Source: Irpex lacteus
Lineage: Eukaryota > Basidiomycota > Agaricomycetes > Polyporales > Irpicaceae
DNA length: 64,000 bases
Direction of reading: 5' to 3'
NCBI GenBank assembly: GCA_001986395.2
Contig: MQVO02000008.1
Location: 806,001 to 870,000 of the forward strand
A program made the position numbers and the translations under genes. The stretch's first letter is position 1. Each line of letters begins with the position of its first letter. Under the pieces are notes generated by a model. The model was not told the origin of the DNA. It did no database searches and saw only the letters and a list, made by a program, of their open reading frames with translations. This document shows positions 35,651-46,280 of the stretch, piece after piece.

Positions 35651-37103
35651 ATGGTCGATTTCTCCACCCCAACTCGCACAGCCCCTCCCCTCCTCTGCGC
35701 CCAGTCCGTTATCGCCACTCACCTCCCTCCTCCCAATCCCTTCCCACCTCACGTAACTCCTGCGCCTGCTGACTTGACACCTCCTCCTCCCTCCGACTCC
35801 AAGTCGCTACCGCCTAAACAGAAGGTGCCTTCAACCGCTGTCGACGAGGAAGAGTACCCCGAAGACGAGGAGCTCTGTCAATTCATGACGTACGTGCACC
35901 CGTCCTCCACCTGATCGTTCACTCACTTCTCTCCATTGCAGTCACATTGTTGAAGTCCCCGATTCGGACAAGGAGTCAGACGTCCCCAAGTTCGTTATCG
36001 GACCGTCGGCGTCTGGGAAGTTGCCACGGTTGTTCTCTCCTGCTAAGTGTTTGCCCTATGTTCTTTTCAAAGACTCTCCGTGCCCCAATCTCGATCCCAA
36101 CCAAGAATATTGGGTGATGTTCGATGCAGCTACCGCCGGAGTATTCATAAGCTCGTAAGCTATTCTCAATCAAACTCTTGTATTGTCTTCCCTGACTGAT
36201 CCTTCGACAGCACCCTTCTCCAAGCTGAGATGGCCAAAGTCTCAGGCTCTACCTGCCAGGGGCCCTTCACGCTGCTTGAAGCATGGCAAGTCTGGCGGCT
36301 TGGAAGCCTCACGGGCGCCATCGCTCCTGGCAAAACCATTTCGCACAACAGTGTCCTCCCGCGTGTTGTGTTACGCCCGCGCGCGAGTCCTGTGAAGCAG
36401 AGCAAGGGTAAGAGCACGGCGAAGCGGGATGCCATTATCAAGCAGGTCTTCCAGGGAGCTCCCAAGGCTCCAACCGCCCCCGTCAGGAACGTCTTCCAAT
36501 CGGCTGCGAAAACGTCTTCCGCGGCGGGCGAAACCACCACTGCAGCAGCGGGCAACTCTTCTCAGCCACCTCCCGGCTTGGCTCCACCTGTCGTAAGCGT
36601 TTCTGAGAGTCCGTATGTCTCTCGTGAACATCGCAGCCGAGCTCCCTCGGTCAGTTCCTCCAGCGGACTGTCCAATGTGGGTGGTAAATGCTCGAGCCGC
36701 ACATTCGGTACGGACCCCGTGGGCTTCACCCCTGCTAACTCCATGGCATGTACGTCAATCAATCTGATTCATCTTATTACATCTGTCACTAATATATTGC
36801 AGCATCTCCTGTGCCTACCTCACTCTCGATCCCTCATCCGTCTGAAGGTAATCTGTCTTCCTCCTCCCAGTTGGTATGGGTCGTCATCGTCGGCGTCAGC
36901 CCCGCCTTGTATTTCAATCAGTGAGTCATCGTTCTACATAACATAACAACCATATTACCAACCACTATTATAGTGATGATGCCTTGCGTGCCTGCGGTGG
37001 CGTTGAGGGCAGGCACATCTTGGTCTACAACTCTATCGCTGAGGCTGGCGCAGTCTTCGCTGGGGCATGGAGCACTGGTCAAGTTAGGACCGTGCGTATG
37101 TGA
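35651..37103 (+). CDS. Cargo gene with two RNase H1-N/viroplasmin-like segments
   Basis: Five exons with good GT-AG borders (35651-35889, 35942-36154, 36211-36749, 36803-36920, 36974-37103) give 1239 bases, 412 codons plus stop, with no lesion. After a Pro-rich N-terminus and an acidic patch, residues about 135-179 read EYWVMFDAATAGVFISS ... GPFTLLEAWQVW. Residues about 355-402 read VWVVIVGVSPALYFN ... HILVYNSIAEAGAVFAGAW. Both fit the pattern aromatic-x-V, G-[VIL]-[FY], a V/G-containing helix and F/Y-x-[ST]-x-x-EA. That pattern marks the small fold shared by RNase H1 N-terminal hybrid-binding domains and viroplasmins, which grips RNA or RNA/DNA duplexes. Between them lies a long Ser/Pro/Ala-rich linker. 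Family assignment is inference from pattern; the protein itself is unknown to me. Confidence 0.72.
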
Positions 37104-39027
37104 AGGGTCGTTCATAGCTCCCACGTGTTTTCTCTTTTGTATCTCGTCTTATGAACCTCTTGCCTCGATTGATTCTCGCCTTGCCAATGTTGCTTCTTGA
37201 TCAATGTATCTAGACAAATCTCTGAAATATACGTGTCGCCCGCTTTGTGTTAACCTTTATGATAAATGGCTTCGTAAGATTGGAATGAGCTCCGGCTATT
37301 GTGTCTGAACCATACTCTATTCTCGAGAACATACCGGTTTTGTTGTACATGTACTACTGCAAACATTACTGGAACGTACGCTGAACAACAAAACGAAATG
37401 ATACATTGATATGGCTCCCAATATGATGTTTATTGCCCATGGCGAACGCACAACTGGCATTAATGTGCAGTGCTTAGCTTGACCAATTCTTGAAGCTGTT
37501 AACACAGTGTCTCACTCAGAACGTTGATATGTAGTTGAGGTCAGTCGTTACTTACTCATGTCATATGTATCTCATCATGAGTCCCTCGTATTGACAAGAC
37601 CTTCTCAAATTTAGTGTTACCGTTGCCAGAGAGACCTAATGAACCGGAGACTTGAGATATGCGTCGGATTTGATCTCTACATTAGATTGCGCACGGTTTG
37701 TTGCTTGTTGTTCACGCAATCGGTCAAGCAATCAGTGTAGAGCTATATATATACAGACTGATAGCTAAGATAGATTATGTGCAAAAGATGCCTGAGTGCG
37801 TTACTCTAATTATCATGAAAGTACTGTGATCGAAGAACTTTGAATCGCGCTTTGACGCGGCGCTCGACTCTCGAGCTTCAAGTTATATTTCAAGATCTCA
37901 TGCATCGCATGTCTTTCACGTTCCACGACCTCATCACAAGAGGATTGGGATGCTTGGAAAGCTTTCTCTGTCCTTTCCCTCTGCTGTGCATCAGCATTCC
38001 GTGTCCTCTTATTCCATCGTTTGCGCTATGAAGGCCGCACAGAGAGACCGGGTTACGATAACGTCACACACATAAACACCAACCCCGCTTGATACAACTC
38101 CTGAAGCCTGAGGACCTCAAGTGTCGGCAGTACGTAGTACAGAATCTGATTCACCAATATGTAAGTATTTTGGCTTACTTTAGCAAGCTGCGTTTATTCT
38201 CAAATATCAACTTTCGTTCCTCTAGCTCGGACTCGGACCCTGAACGATAAGAATAAGCCCAACTCTATGACGGTCTTATCGCCTTGGGTCGTAGCATAGA
38301 GGAATGGCACCGTTTAGACTGATTACTAAACAGAAGACAAATTCAATGCGATGCAACGTTCAAAACAAGGGGAGCTGGATTTGATACGAGAGTCCCACAT
38401 TCAACAGAAGAGTGCTTGATTCAATACGGTGTGTACCCAAATATTATCTGAAAATAGCACAGAACTAATTCATCCTAGGCATCGTGCATGTAATCAGTTG
38501 ACTCGGTTCAGTGCATATGCAATTAAGGCTACCGAGGTATGTCATGAAATCCGCTTCAGTCCGAGCACGTCTCATCAACACTGTTGCTATAGCATTGAAA
38601 ACTACCTCGAATACTCAATGTCGCCATGAATTAGTGTTATAACTTGGTTCTACTCAAACAACAAAATATCCGTGGCCAGGCACACACCTCGTGTAAGCCG
38701 CTTTCAGTACACTGTTGAACTCAAAGTTCTCATCCCTCAGAACACTAATGTTATCCCGCCCACACAGCCAGTAATATACATCGAGCCTGCTGTGCTTGTG
38801 AAACACCACCATTATTATAGGCAGCAAGGGTACATACATCGGGAACTCTGGCGGTAAGCTTAGCAGTCTTATTCACATAGGATGCAGTAGTGCATAGTCA
38901 TTTTCGTGAGACAGATGGTTCATTTGCACAGACGCTGACCAAAAGCTTTTTCGCCACGGTTTGAGCGCCTCACTTCCGGCACCTCTCTTTGGTTAACGTT
39001 AACGCACCTCCCTTCCCCCAGTAAACC
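37104..39027. other. Non-coding stretch inside the KDZ-type element
   Basis: Some 1.9 kb without a recognisable gene. Short frames such as 37840-38031 and 38429-38629 have no family motif or consistent splice sites. It presumably holds the transposase promoter; a CT-rich tract lies just before the ATG at 39028. Confidence 0.4.
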
Positions 39028-42000
39028 ATGGGTCGCAAACACAAACGCAATGTCCCAGCTGAAACCGACACTTTCACCTTCTCGCCCGCTGAAGTTTCAG
39101 CTTCTCAAGCCAGTAGTGCTCACGCGAATATCCAACACATTGAAGGAGGGAGGACCGTCCGACAGATGGCGGTCGTCGCAGCACCAGAGGAGGTCGTCGG
39201 GCGCGACTTTGTTGATATCCGAGATCTACTGGGGGATACTGACGATGTGCGGAATCTCCAAGATTCTGAAGAGGTGATCAATCAGTACATCGAAGGCCCG
39301 GGTTGCCAGCGGAGAAACCAAAAAGACCGACAATACGCAACCAAAGTAAGTTCTGCTTACCCGTTTCACGCACAAGCTAACTCATGGTGGCAGGTCCACG
39401 ACCAGGTCCTCCAAACATGGATCAAGGACGGTCATCGTGAAACCGCATTGGATGAGCTTTTGCGACTGGAAGGCTGGCAAGGCCAGGAACGTGGCATTTG
39501 CCCCACGTGTCCTCCCGAACAACCTGGTGTTCCCACTGTACGCTGTGATGACTGCTGGACAGACCATGTGCTCTGTCAGGCTTGCTGTGTCTGGAAACAC
39601 GCTATTGCATCGAGTAAAGGTGAGTAGCTTACGTGTGGTTTGCCTGTTGATCTGAAAGTATCCGACAGGCCTGGAATGGCTCGTACTTCAAGAGCACAAC
39701 AATGCAATCACTCAGACTTGTGATCCAACTCGGCCATCCACCAGGCGAGAGGTGTTCGCACCCAGTAGCTACTCCTCCTGACTTTGTCATCATCCACACC
39801 AACGGCATGCACCCAGCAACGCTACTATTTTGTCAATGTCAATGCGCACATGAGGCAGGTACTCGCTATCAACAACTCCTACGTGCCCAGCTATTCCCCG
39901 CCACTACCCTGGACCCAACGACCTGCTGCACCTTCCGTGTTCTCAAGCACTTCCACCTTATGACTCTTCAAAGCAAGATCACCGCTCACGACTATTACTC
40001 GACGCTCGACAAACTGGCTAATGGCACGGGACTAGCACACTCATACGTAAGTAACACATGCTTACTTGCTTCGATTCAAATGTACTGATCCTTGAGTAGG
40101 ATTCGAATGAAGCCGTTTCTACGGATGATTCGTCAATGGCGGCATCTCAAATCCCTCGAGCGGGCTGGTCGTGGCCATGACCCAACGGGACCGAAGGGCA
40201 CAAAGCCCGGCGAACTTTCTGTGACGTGTCCGGCTTGTCCCAACCCAGACGTGAACCTATCGGAAAACTGGGAAACTGAGGTGGACGATTTGAAGTACGT
40301 TCATCATTTTGCTTATATAATATAATGCTGACAGCTACAGGTTCCTGTACATGAATGTCATTGCCATCGATGCAAACTTCCAGCTCCGTCGAAGAGTCAT
40401 TTCAAACGAAACCCGCGACCCCGCACTCAGCTCAGGTTGGGGTTACTTTGTGGAGGACGTCACATATCAGGAGTTTCTCAAGAATCAGGTTGAAGATGAT
40501 GAGGTAACCACATTCATTCGAACGTTACACACTGATTTTGATAGTGCCTCAGATTAGCACCTGCACAGGGTTTGCGGCGCTAATGTCAGCGAACAGCAAA
40601 TTCACGAAAGGATACGCCACCTCGGGAGTGGTCGTCGCTATTGATGCCCGCCAAGGGTTCGTGCTTCCGCATGGTGTTGGTGATCTTCAAAAGGGAGAAA
40701 GGTCTGTATCGTGGTCGCTTGAAGCATAAGAGGATGCTGACATATTTTGTTTTAGGTACAGCAATGTAGATTACGTTGTGGCCTCTGCATGGAAGCTCCT
40801 ACCGCCAACTCTACGGCGTGTCATTTCGTATGATATAGCATGTCAGTGGGCAAAAAACTTTTCTTCCCGAGTGGCGGCGCTTCCAGAGCATGTCCGATTC
40901 GAAGTCCCAGTCGGCGGCCAGCTTCGCTACGCGATTCCTAAATTTCATTTCCGTGCGCATAAGGCCGAGTTGCATGACATATTCTCCCTATACCTGATGC
41001 TTGGAGTGGGCCGCGTCGACGGAGAAGAGATCGAAAGGTGGTGGGCTCGACACAACCAGATCGCATATAGTACGCGTGAAATGGGCCCGGGGTCAAGGCA
41101 CGACACCATCGAGGACCACTTCGGGTTCGCAAATTGGCTGAAGTTTATTCTGCTCGGTAAGTACGAGCTTTTGGAGACCGATTCAAGCCTGCGCTAACCT
41201 AAATTGCTTGTGATAGGTATTGCCTTGAGGAAGCGCCTGAAGTCAGCCGTTGTTGAAAAGATCGCACAGGATCGCATCTTCGACGACTTCTGTGAATCAC
41301 TACTGCCAAGTAACCTGGCGAAGTGGACCGCCGAAGTTGTTGCTTGGGAAAACGATCTGACCCTTCTCAACCCATACCAGTTGCCGTTGCAAGGTGGGTA
41401 TATTAGTGTTATTTATTCTACCCACTATTTATACAATCCAATAGGAGCAACGGAAGCGGAGATCAAGGCACAGCTACTTGAAGATGACAGCGATCAGTTG
41501 GACGACAAGCTTCCACAGGGAACCCAAGCCACCCCCACTACGATCATGATTGCAATGTGCGAGATGGAAAATCGACAGTGAGTACCTTTCTCACGCTTCA
41601 ATGGGCAGTTGTTTATCTTTCCATAGACGTAGATTCCGAGAACAACACCCGCGCTTGCGATCAGGTGGCCCCCTCCGTACTGCCCAGGTCATTGAAAAAC
41701 GGCGCAAGCTTCAACAGAGTATTGACAAACTGCGACTCCTACAAGCCAGAATGATGCCCAACGTTCTTCAGCTCCTGGCAAAACGACCGCATGTCATTTC
41801 CCATGACGAGCTACCAGAGGAACAGCCGTTGATGTTCCCATCAGATCTCACCGCCGAGGAGCGTCTCGCCTGTGCACCTGAGCTAATGGAAATCGAAGAT
41901 AAGCTCCGCGATGGCCAAATGCACGATGCCTTGAACAACTTACGGATTCATCTTCATACCAAGACACGCCTCATTAACTTCAAAAATCGACACATCCCCA

Positions 42001-42806
42001 ACCAGCTGGCAAACACACGAGCGAGACGCAAGATCGACGCAAACGACATCAAGGTCACGGCCTTCGCTCAGCGATACCGACAAGCTCGAAGCGCTAAGCA
42101 TCGATTAGTGGGTCCTGGCGAATGGGAACGGACATGGCGGGCTCTCGCGGACAGCGATGTCCGTACCTTGCAAGGTGATGTTCATGAGCCCGCTCATATT
42201 TCAGCGCCTGAAGGCACTCTTGGGACACTGTTTGCGAATGAAAGCGAAGGTCGCCGAAGGACATCGTGGATATGGTTATCAGCAGACCAGGTCGATGCCG
42301 ATGGAGGCGAAGTCGCTGATATGCATGCTGGTCTGTCACTGATATGCTCGCTGTCGGACATCTAATAACGTTTTACAGCTTTGCACGTCGAATTTCTTAG
42401 GAACCGGGCAAGGTGTCATCGGTTTGCGGAGGAAGTCCGATTGATCAAGGAGGAGCAAAGACGGACGCTCATCTCTCTGGACAAGGCTGCACTTGATTGG
42501 GATGCCCGAGCCCATGCCAGGCGTGTGGAGAATGATGTCATCCAAGAGGGATTAACATGCTATGCCGCGGAGCAAGCTGACATTCGCAGAAGTCTGATGT
42601 AGTCCTTCCGAACCGTTTGGGATTTCCCAATCACTGACATCCCATTGTATACCATCGACGAGGGAATGGAAGAAGACGACAAGGTTCTCCCAACGATTGC
42701 AGGGGAAGATGGAGACGACGACAACGACGACGTTCCCCTTGGTCACGGTTCGGATAGCGAAGATGAAGACCTTGATGATGGGACATGGGATTATGAGGAC
42801 AAGTAG
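39028..42806 (+). pseudogene. KDZ (Kyakuja-Dileera-Zisupton) transposase with CxC2-like cysteine cluster, decayed
   Basis: The start MGRKHKRNVPAETDTF is followed by a cysteine cluster (CPTCPPEQPG, CDDCW, CQAC; 39490-39600), then LGHPPGERC and HLMTLQSKITAHDYY. The core KDZ run is FLRMIRQWRHLKSLERAGRG, PACPNPDVNL, AIDANFQLRRRVISNETRDP, STCTGFAALMSANSKFTKGY, GVGDLQKGERY, ISYDIACQWAKNF, PKFHFRAHKAELH, GVGRVDGEEIERWWARHNQI and EMGPGSRHDTIEDHFG. The long helical C-terminus ends in an acidic tail (DGTWDYEDK, stop at 42804-42806). The Asp of AIDANF and of SYDIACQW are probable catalytic RNase H-fold residues. By my reading there is a one-base frame error at the join of exons 39394-39619 and 39669-40046, an extra base near 40100-40105, and an in-frame TAG at 42600-42602. 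The copy is therefore likely inactive unless non-standard splicing rescues it. Confidence 0.88.
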
Positions 42807-43296
42807 AATGATTATTTTGATTAGATAATGTACTATTTACTGTAAAACAATGAACTGGAATAATCGCAGCTGCGACCAGAAGAGCTCAGGTTGATTTCGC
42901 ACAAGGTAACTGACGCCTGCGCCACAAAGCCAATGCCCAAATGAGGATATCAGCCGATACCTCTGCATCGTGGCATAAAATGTCGACCAGTTTAAAGGCA
43001 TGATGAATCAACGTAGTATATTTTAATATGCATGCAGAGTATATAGCACCATTTGAGTAGGTGAGAAGACGAGCATGCTAAGGAATAGTGAGGACGTCGA
43101 TGGGGCACTGCTGGCAATCAATAAGCGCCTGACCGTGACAAAACCATCTTGTATTCGTGAGCCGTAGTGATGTGAGAGCTGTAGTACTTGAAAGCTACCT
43201 ACTCTTATCAAACTACAATAATAGAGTCGGTGTGTGCATTCGCCTACCATCAAACATACATCGAAACGTAAACCGCTCCTTCCCGAGTGTTTCCTA
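42807..43296. other. Non-coding stretch before the right inverted repeat
   Basis: Nothing recognisable was seen in these 490 bp. They contain the presumed transposase 3' untranslated region. Confidence 0.4.
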
Positions 43297-43786
43297 ACAT
43301 ATCCCACCCCCTCCCAAGATCAAAGGTGCGTTTTAGTGCTACGCGATAGGGATTTGATCTCACCCGTAGGCTGACATTGTCGAACTACAATTAAACATAC
43401 ATTGAAACATATTCCGCCCCTTCCCGAGCATTTTTTGACATACCACGCCCCTCCCGAAAACAAAGCGCGCATTTCAATGCTGCGCGATCTGAGTTTGATC
43501 GCGCCTGTCATCTTAATCGCTTCTCCTGCCATTCCGAGCCAGCCGCGGGCGCCATACTATCGAGATGTCTCTGCCCTACCGCATTTGGACAGGCCCGCCT
43601 TCCGCCCGCCCGCCCGCTTGCCCCCAGTCTGTCTGTTTCAAACTCAGCCCCACCCAAGAGGCATGCTGATTAATCAGCCAGAACCGCTGCCCCTTTCCCT
43701 AGCCACAGATCTGATGAATCAGCAGGTTGTGGCTGCTGAAGAATCAGACAATGTAAGAAGTACGAGTAGCTGATTGTTCAGACCTG
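43297..43786. repeat. Right inverted repeat of the KDZ-type element
   Basis: Reverse complement of 31668-32158 with few differences. Two tandem units of about 135 bp (43250-43380 and 43380-43510) share AAACATACATYGAAAC and CTTCCCGAG...CAAAG blocks. The outer end reads GTAGCTGATTGTTCAGACCTG. Confidence 0.88.
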
Positions 43787-44823
43787 TCCCATGGGATGTC
43801 AGCGGCACTGAAAACGGAGAACTTTGAGAGACACAAGAAATGTGGGTAAATTGTTCCTTCAGTTTCCTATTCATCACTGACAACTGCGATTCAGTCATCG
43901 AAAATATGAATAAAACAATCGAGGGTCTGATGAAGGCTAATAAGAAGCCGGAAGACCGCTCGAATTGCCTAGATCTGACGGACTATGGGGGGCAGATCCC
44001 TTGGATTATCTAGTGAGTAATTTCAACGAGGACTGTGACCAATATCTGACCAGACACAGTGCACTTTCATTGTCCATACAAGTGATGAAGAGGACTGGTC
44101 TGACCTGGAACCCACCAAGCATCACACCGCTCCTTCACCTCCACCTCCACCCCTTGCTCCTTCTGCTCCTTCTGTGTCATCTCCCACGGGGGTTCCTCCA
44201 AACAGCCACACTGACTCTCACTCTCGCCCTTATCTTCCCCTTCCGCCTCGCCCGTCATACATTCCGACGATGCTCCTCCAGAAGAATCAACGTTGAATGG
44301 CGACAAGGACTCTACAAGCCATTCTAGGACAAGCACGCGCAAATGCAAGCGTCCTGCCTTGGCTTCTGTTGAACAGGGCTCCATTCCTCCTCAAAAAAAA
44401 GAGCCATAAGAAAGGAGGAAACAAACACTCTAGTAGCCAAAATAACGCAAAAACCAGCAGTAAGTCATCTCAAGTTGACACTCACTTGACACTGACGTTA
44501 TGGCCATTCCCACACCCATGTTAGCATCAGTAAGTGATGCGGCATGTACAAGGAACACCTCATCGAACTGCGGATCACAGGGTCACCAGGAAAAATCCAC
44601 ACAGCCACCGGTGAAAGAGACGGGACAACTTTCTGTAGACGAGTTAATGCGGCGGGCTGTCGCACAGATCAACTCCAGTACCGGCTTCAATAATTATGAG
44701 CATGATGCGCTGCGGGCCATGGCCTGGATCCTCCTAGCGTCCAGCAGAACATTGACCTATCCACACCACAACGGAGGTGGATATGGGACCTATATCATCA
44801 GTGACTCTGGTCTCAAAATCTGA
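43787..44823 (+). pseudogene. 3' part of the gene interrupted by the KDZ-type element
   Basis: Following the element border the frame reads LSHGMSAALKTENFERHKK, then a GT-AG intron and IENMNKTIEGLMKANKKPED (about 43910-43970). A Pro-rich exon follows (44100-44280), then a basic exon (NGDKDSTSHSRTSTRKCKRP ... TNTLVAKITQKPA, about 44295-44460, with a good GTAAGT donor). The last exon contains LSVDELMRRAVAQINSSTGF and ends at a TGA at 44821-44823. It lies just inside the right inverted repeat of the CACTA-type element. Function unknown; see the 5' part at 29270. Confidence 0.45.
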
Positions 44824-45010
44824 AGCTATCTGGTGCCCCAAGAGAACAAAAAAGAGAACGACATGTGTTCAATTTTTCAAAAAGAGGTATTAAAACACTT
44901 CCTAGTTTCTTTCATTTGGAGTACTCTTTTTCACTATGGAAAATGCAAGCAAACTGGTTCAATTTTTTGTATCTTTTGTTGATTTATTTTGAATCAAGAA
45001 AAATGTTCAC

Positions 45011-45291
45011 AAAATTGATCACAAAGGAAAATAAAAACTGTAAGAAAAATCAAAGGACTTATATTGTATTTTTTGGTTCACAAAATGTGACACCAGAGTT
45101 CGCTTTTAGAAGTCTCAAAAGATGAGGCAGTGTTCACTTTTGATTCAGATTTTCGTGTCCATAAAATGTGAACTCCAACTTACCATTTTATCTCAAAATT
45201 TAGGATTGGAAAAATGATAGGAAATTGTACTAATTTTTCACTGTTTTTCTAACCCTTTTTAACCACATAAAATTCTATATCTGACATAGTG
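45011..45291. repeat. Right terminal inverted repeat of the CACTA-type element
   Basis: About 281 bp, the reverse complement of 24247-24518, ending CTGACATAGTG at 45291 and followed by the TTT duplication. Confidence 0.85.
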
Positions 45292-46280
45292 TTTTTGCAT
45301 CTTGCTTTCAAGGCTGAAAGTGCAGCAATAAAATTCGGAAAAATCAGAATATACTACATCATACTGCCCAATATACTATGACGCTCATGAGTTATATTTA
45401 TAATGCCATAAAGAGGTACAAACTTCGAATCATACACATATTTGGTCAGGGGGAAAAGGAAAAAAAAATTGTATCGTGTTTTCTACCAAACATATCATCA
45501 CAATTACTTTTCCAGCTTGTCAATATACCCTATAGGACTAGAATACATGGCTCTGATCATTGTCATCAAAGTCTATTGCTTGTTCTAGACTGGTCTGGTC
45601 ATATTTTCAGTTTCTCTCTGTGTACTTGTATCAAACTGTAGTCTAACCAGAACTGTTCTATTGATCTCATCAACCTCTGGCCACCTACATACCTGCTGAC
45701 ATGTTTAGTATATTACATATATAGCTAGTGGACTAATTTTGGATTCATATGTCATCCTTGTCTTTCAAGGAATCATGTCGGGAATCATGCCAGAAATCAT
45801 GCCAGAAATCATACTATAAATCATGCCACACACTACACCACGGTCAATACTACATCCTACAGTATAGACTTACTTCAAATACATGTACATTGTGTAATAC
45901 TACATGCTTGAGATGTTTACAAGGTGGCTATAAAATTTTGAAGCGGAGTTTGAAATCTCAAGTCGTCATCCAAAGCCATCCAGCCCATAACTTTCTCAAA
46001 TCTTCACCTTTTGGGATGAAAGTAGGACGGTTGGAAAGGCCTTCTAGGACTATAATCTGATGTAGTCTTTTTGTAGATTGAATGTGTGATGACTCCTGCA
46101 AAAAATCGAAAACTGTTTGACATCAAAAAAGCGCCCAACTACAAGCAAAAGCTAATGAATTTGTTACCCATTGTATTGGCAGAATTAGATGCTGAGGAAC
46201 TACTCGCATTACATGTTGCATTTGTCCAAAGTGCTAGCTCGCACTGGAACGATTCTTCTTTGTACCTCAGGAATTGTGAA

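Larger units (their letters stand above)
31668..43786. mobile_element. KDZ-type DNA transposon, 12.1 kb, with two cargo genes
   Basis: Inverted repeats of about 490 bp bound the element (31668-32158 and 43297-43786), starting CAGGTYTGAACAATCAGCTAC. Inside are a decayed KDZ transposase on the plus strand, an intact five-exon gene on the plus strand and a broken Agaricomycete hypothetical gene on the minus strand. No target duplication was found with confidence, so the exact ends may be off by a few bases. Exon pieces of one gene lie on both outer sides, showing insertion into that gene. Confidence 0.82.
24247..45291. mobile_element. CACTA-type (EnSpm/Plavaka-like) element, 21.0 kb, cargo-bearing
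   Basis: Both ends read CACTATGTCAGAT inward and form long inverted repeats. TTT flanks each side (24244-24246 and 45292-45294). CACTA termini with a 3-bp duplication are the family hallmark. Taking out the element with one TTT restores the five-T run found in the intact R1 at 57366-57370. The cargo, left to right, is a minus-strand gene fragment, an R2 element with a nested MITE, and a plus-strand gene interrupted by a KDZ-type element. I saw no recognisable CACTA or Plavaka transposase, so the copy is either non-autonomous or its own gene is one of the unidentified ones. Confidence 0.85.
22757..46280 (+). mobile_element. R1 element split by a 21-kb insertion
   Basis: The R1 left half runs 22757-24246 (left end CTTGTGATTAGCAAGGCCGG, palindrome at 24101-24130, tRNA-like module at 24159-24243). 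The right half resumes at 45292 with the T run and TTGCATCTTGCTTTCAAGGC, and ends at 46280 with CCTCAGGAATTGTGAA. Joined, they give an R1 of about 2.48 kb, collinear with the copy at 56836-58327. The frame at 46086-46403 lies within R1 and is not considered a gene. Short AATCATGCCAG tandem repeats lie at 45767-45832. Confidence 0.75.

Noticed and set aside
45767..45832. CRISPR-like array of AATCATGCCAG units
   Set aside because: The units are about 11 bp, adjacent without spacers, in a eukaryotic repeat; it is a short tandem repeat.
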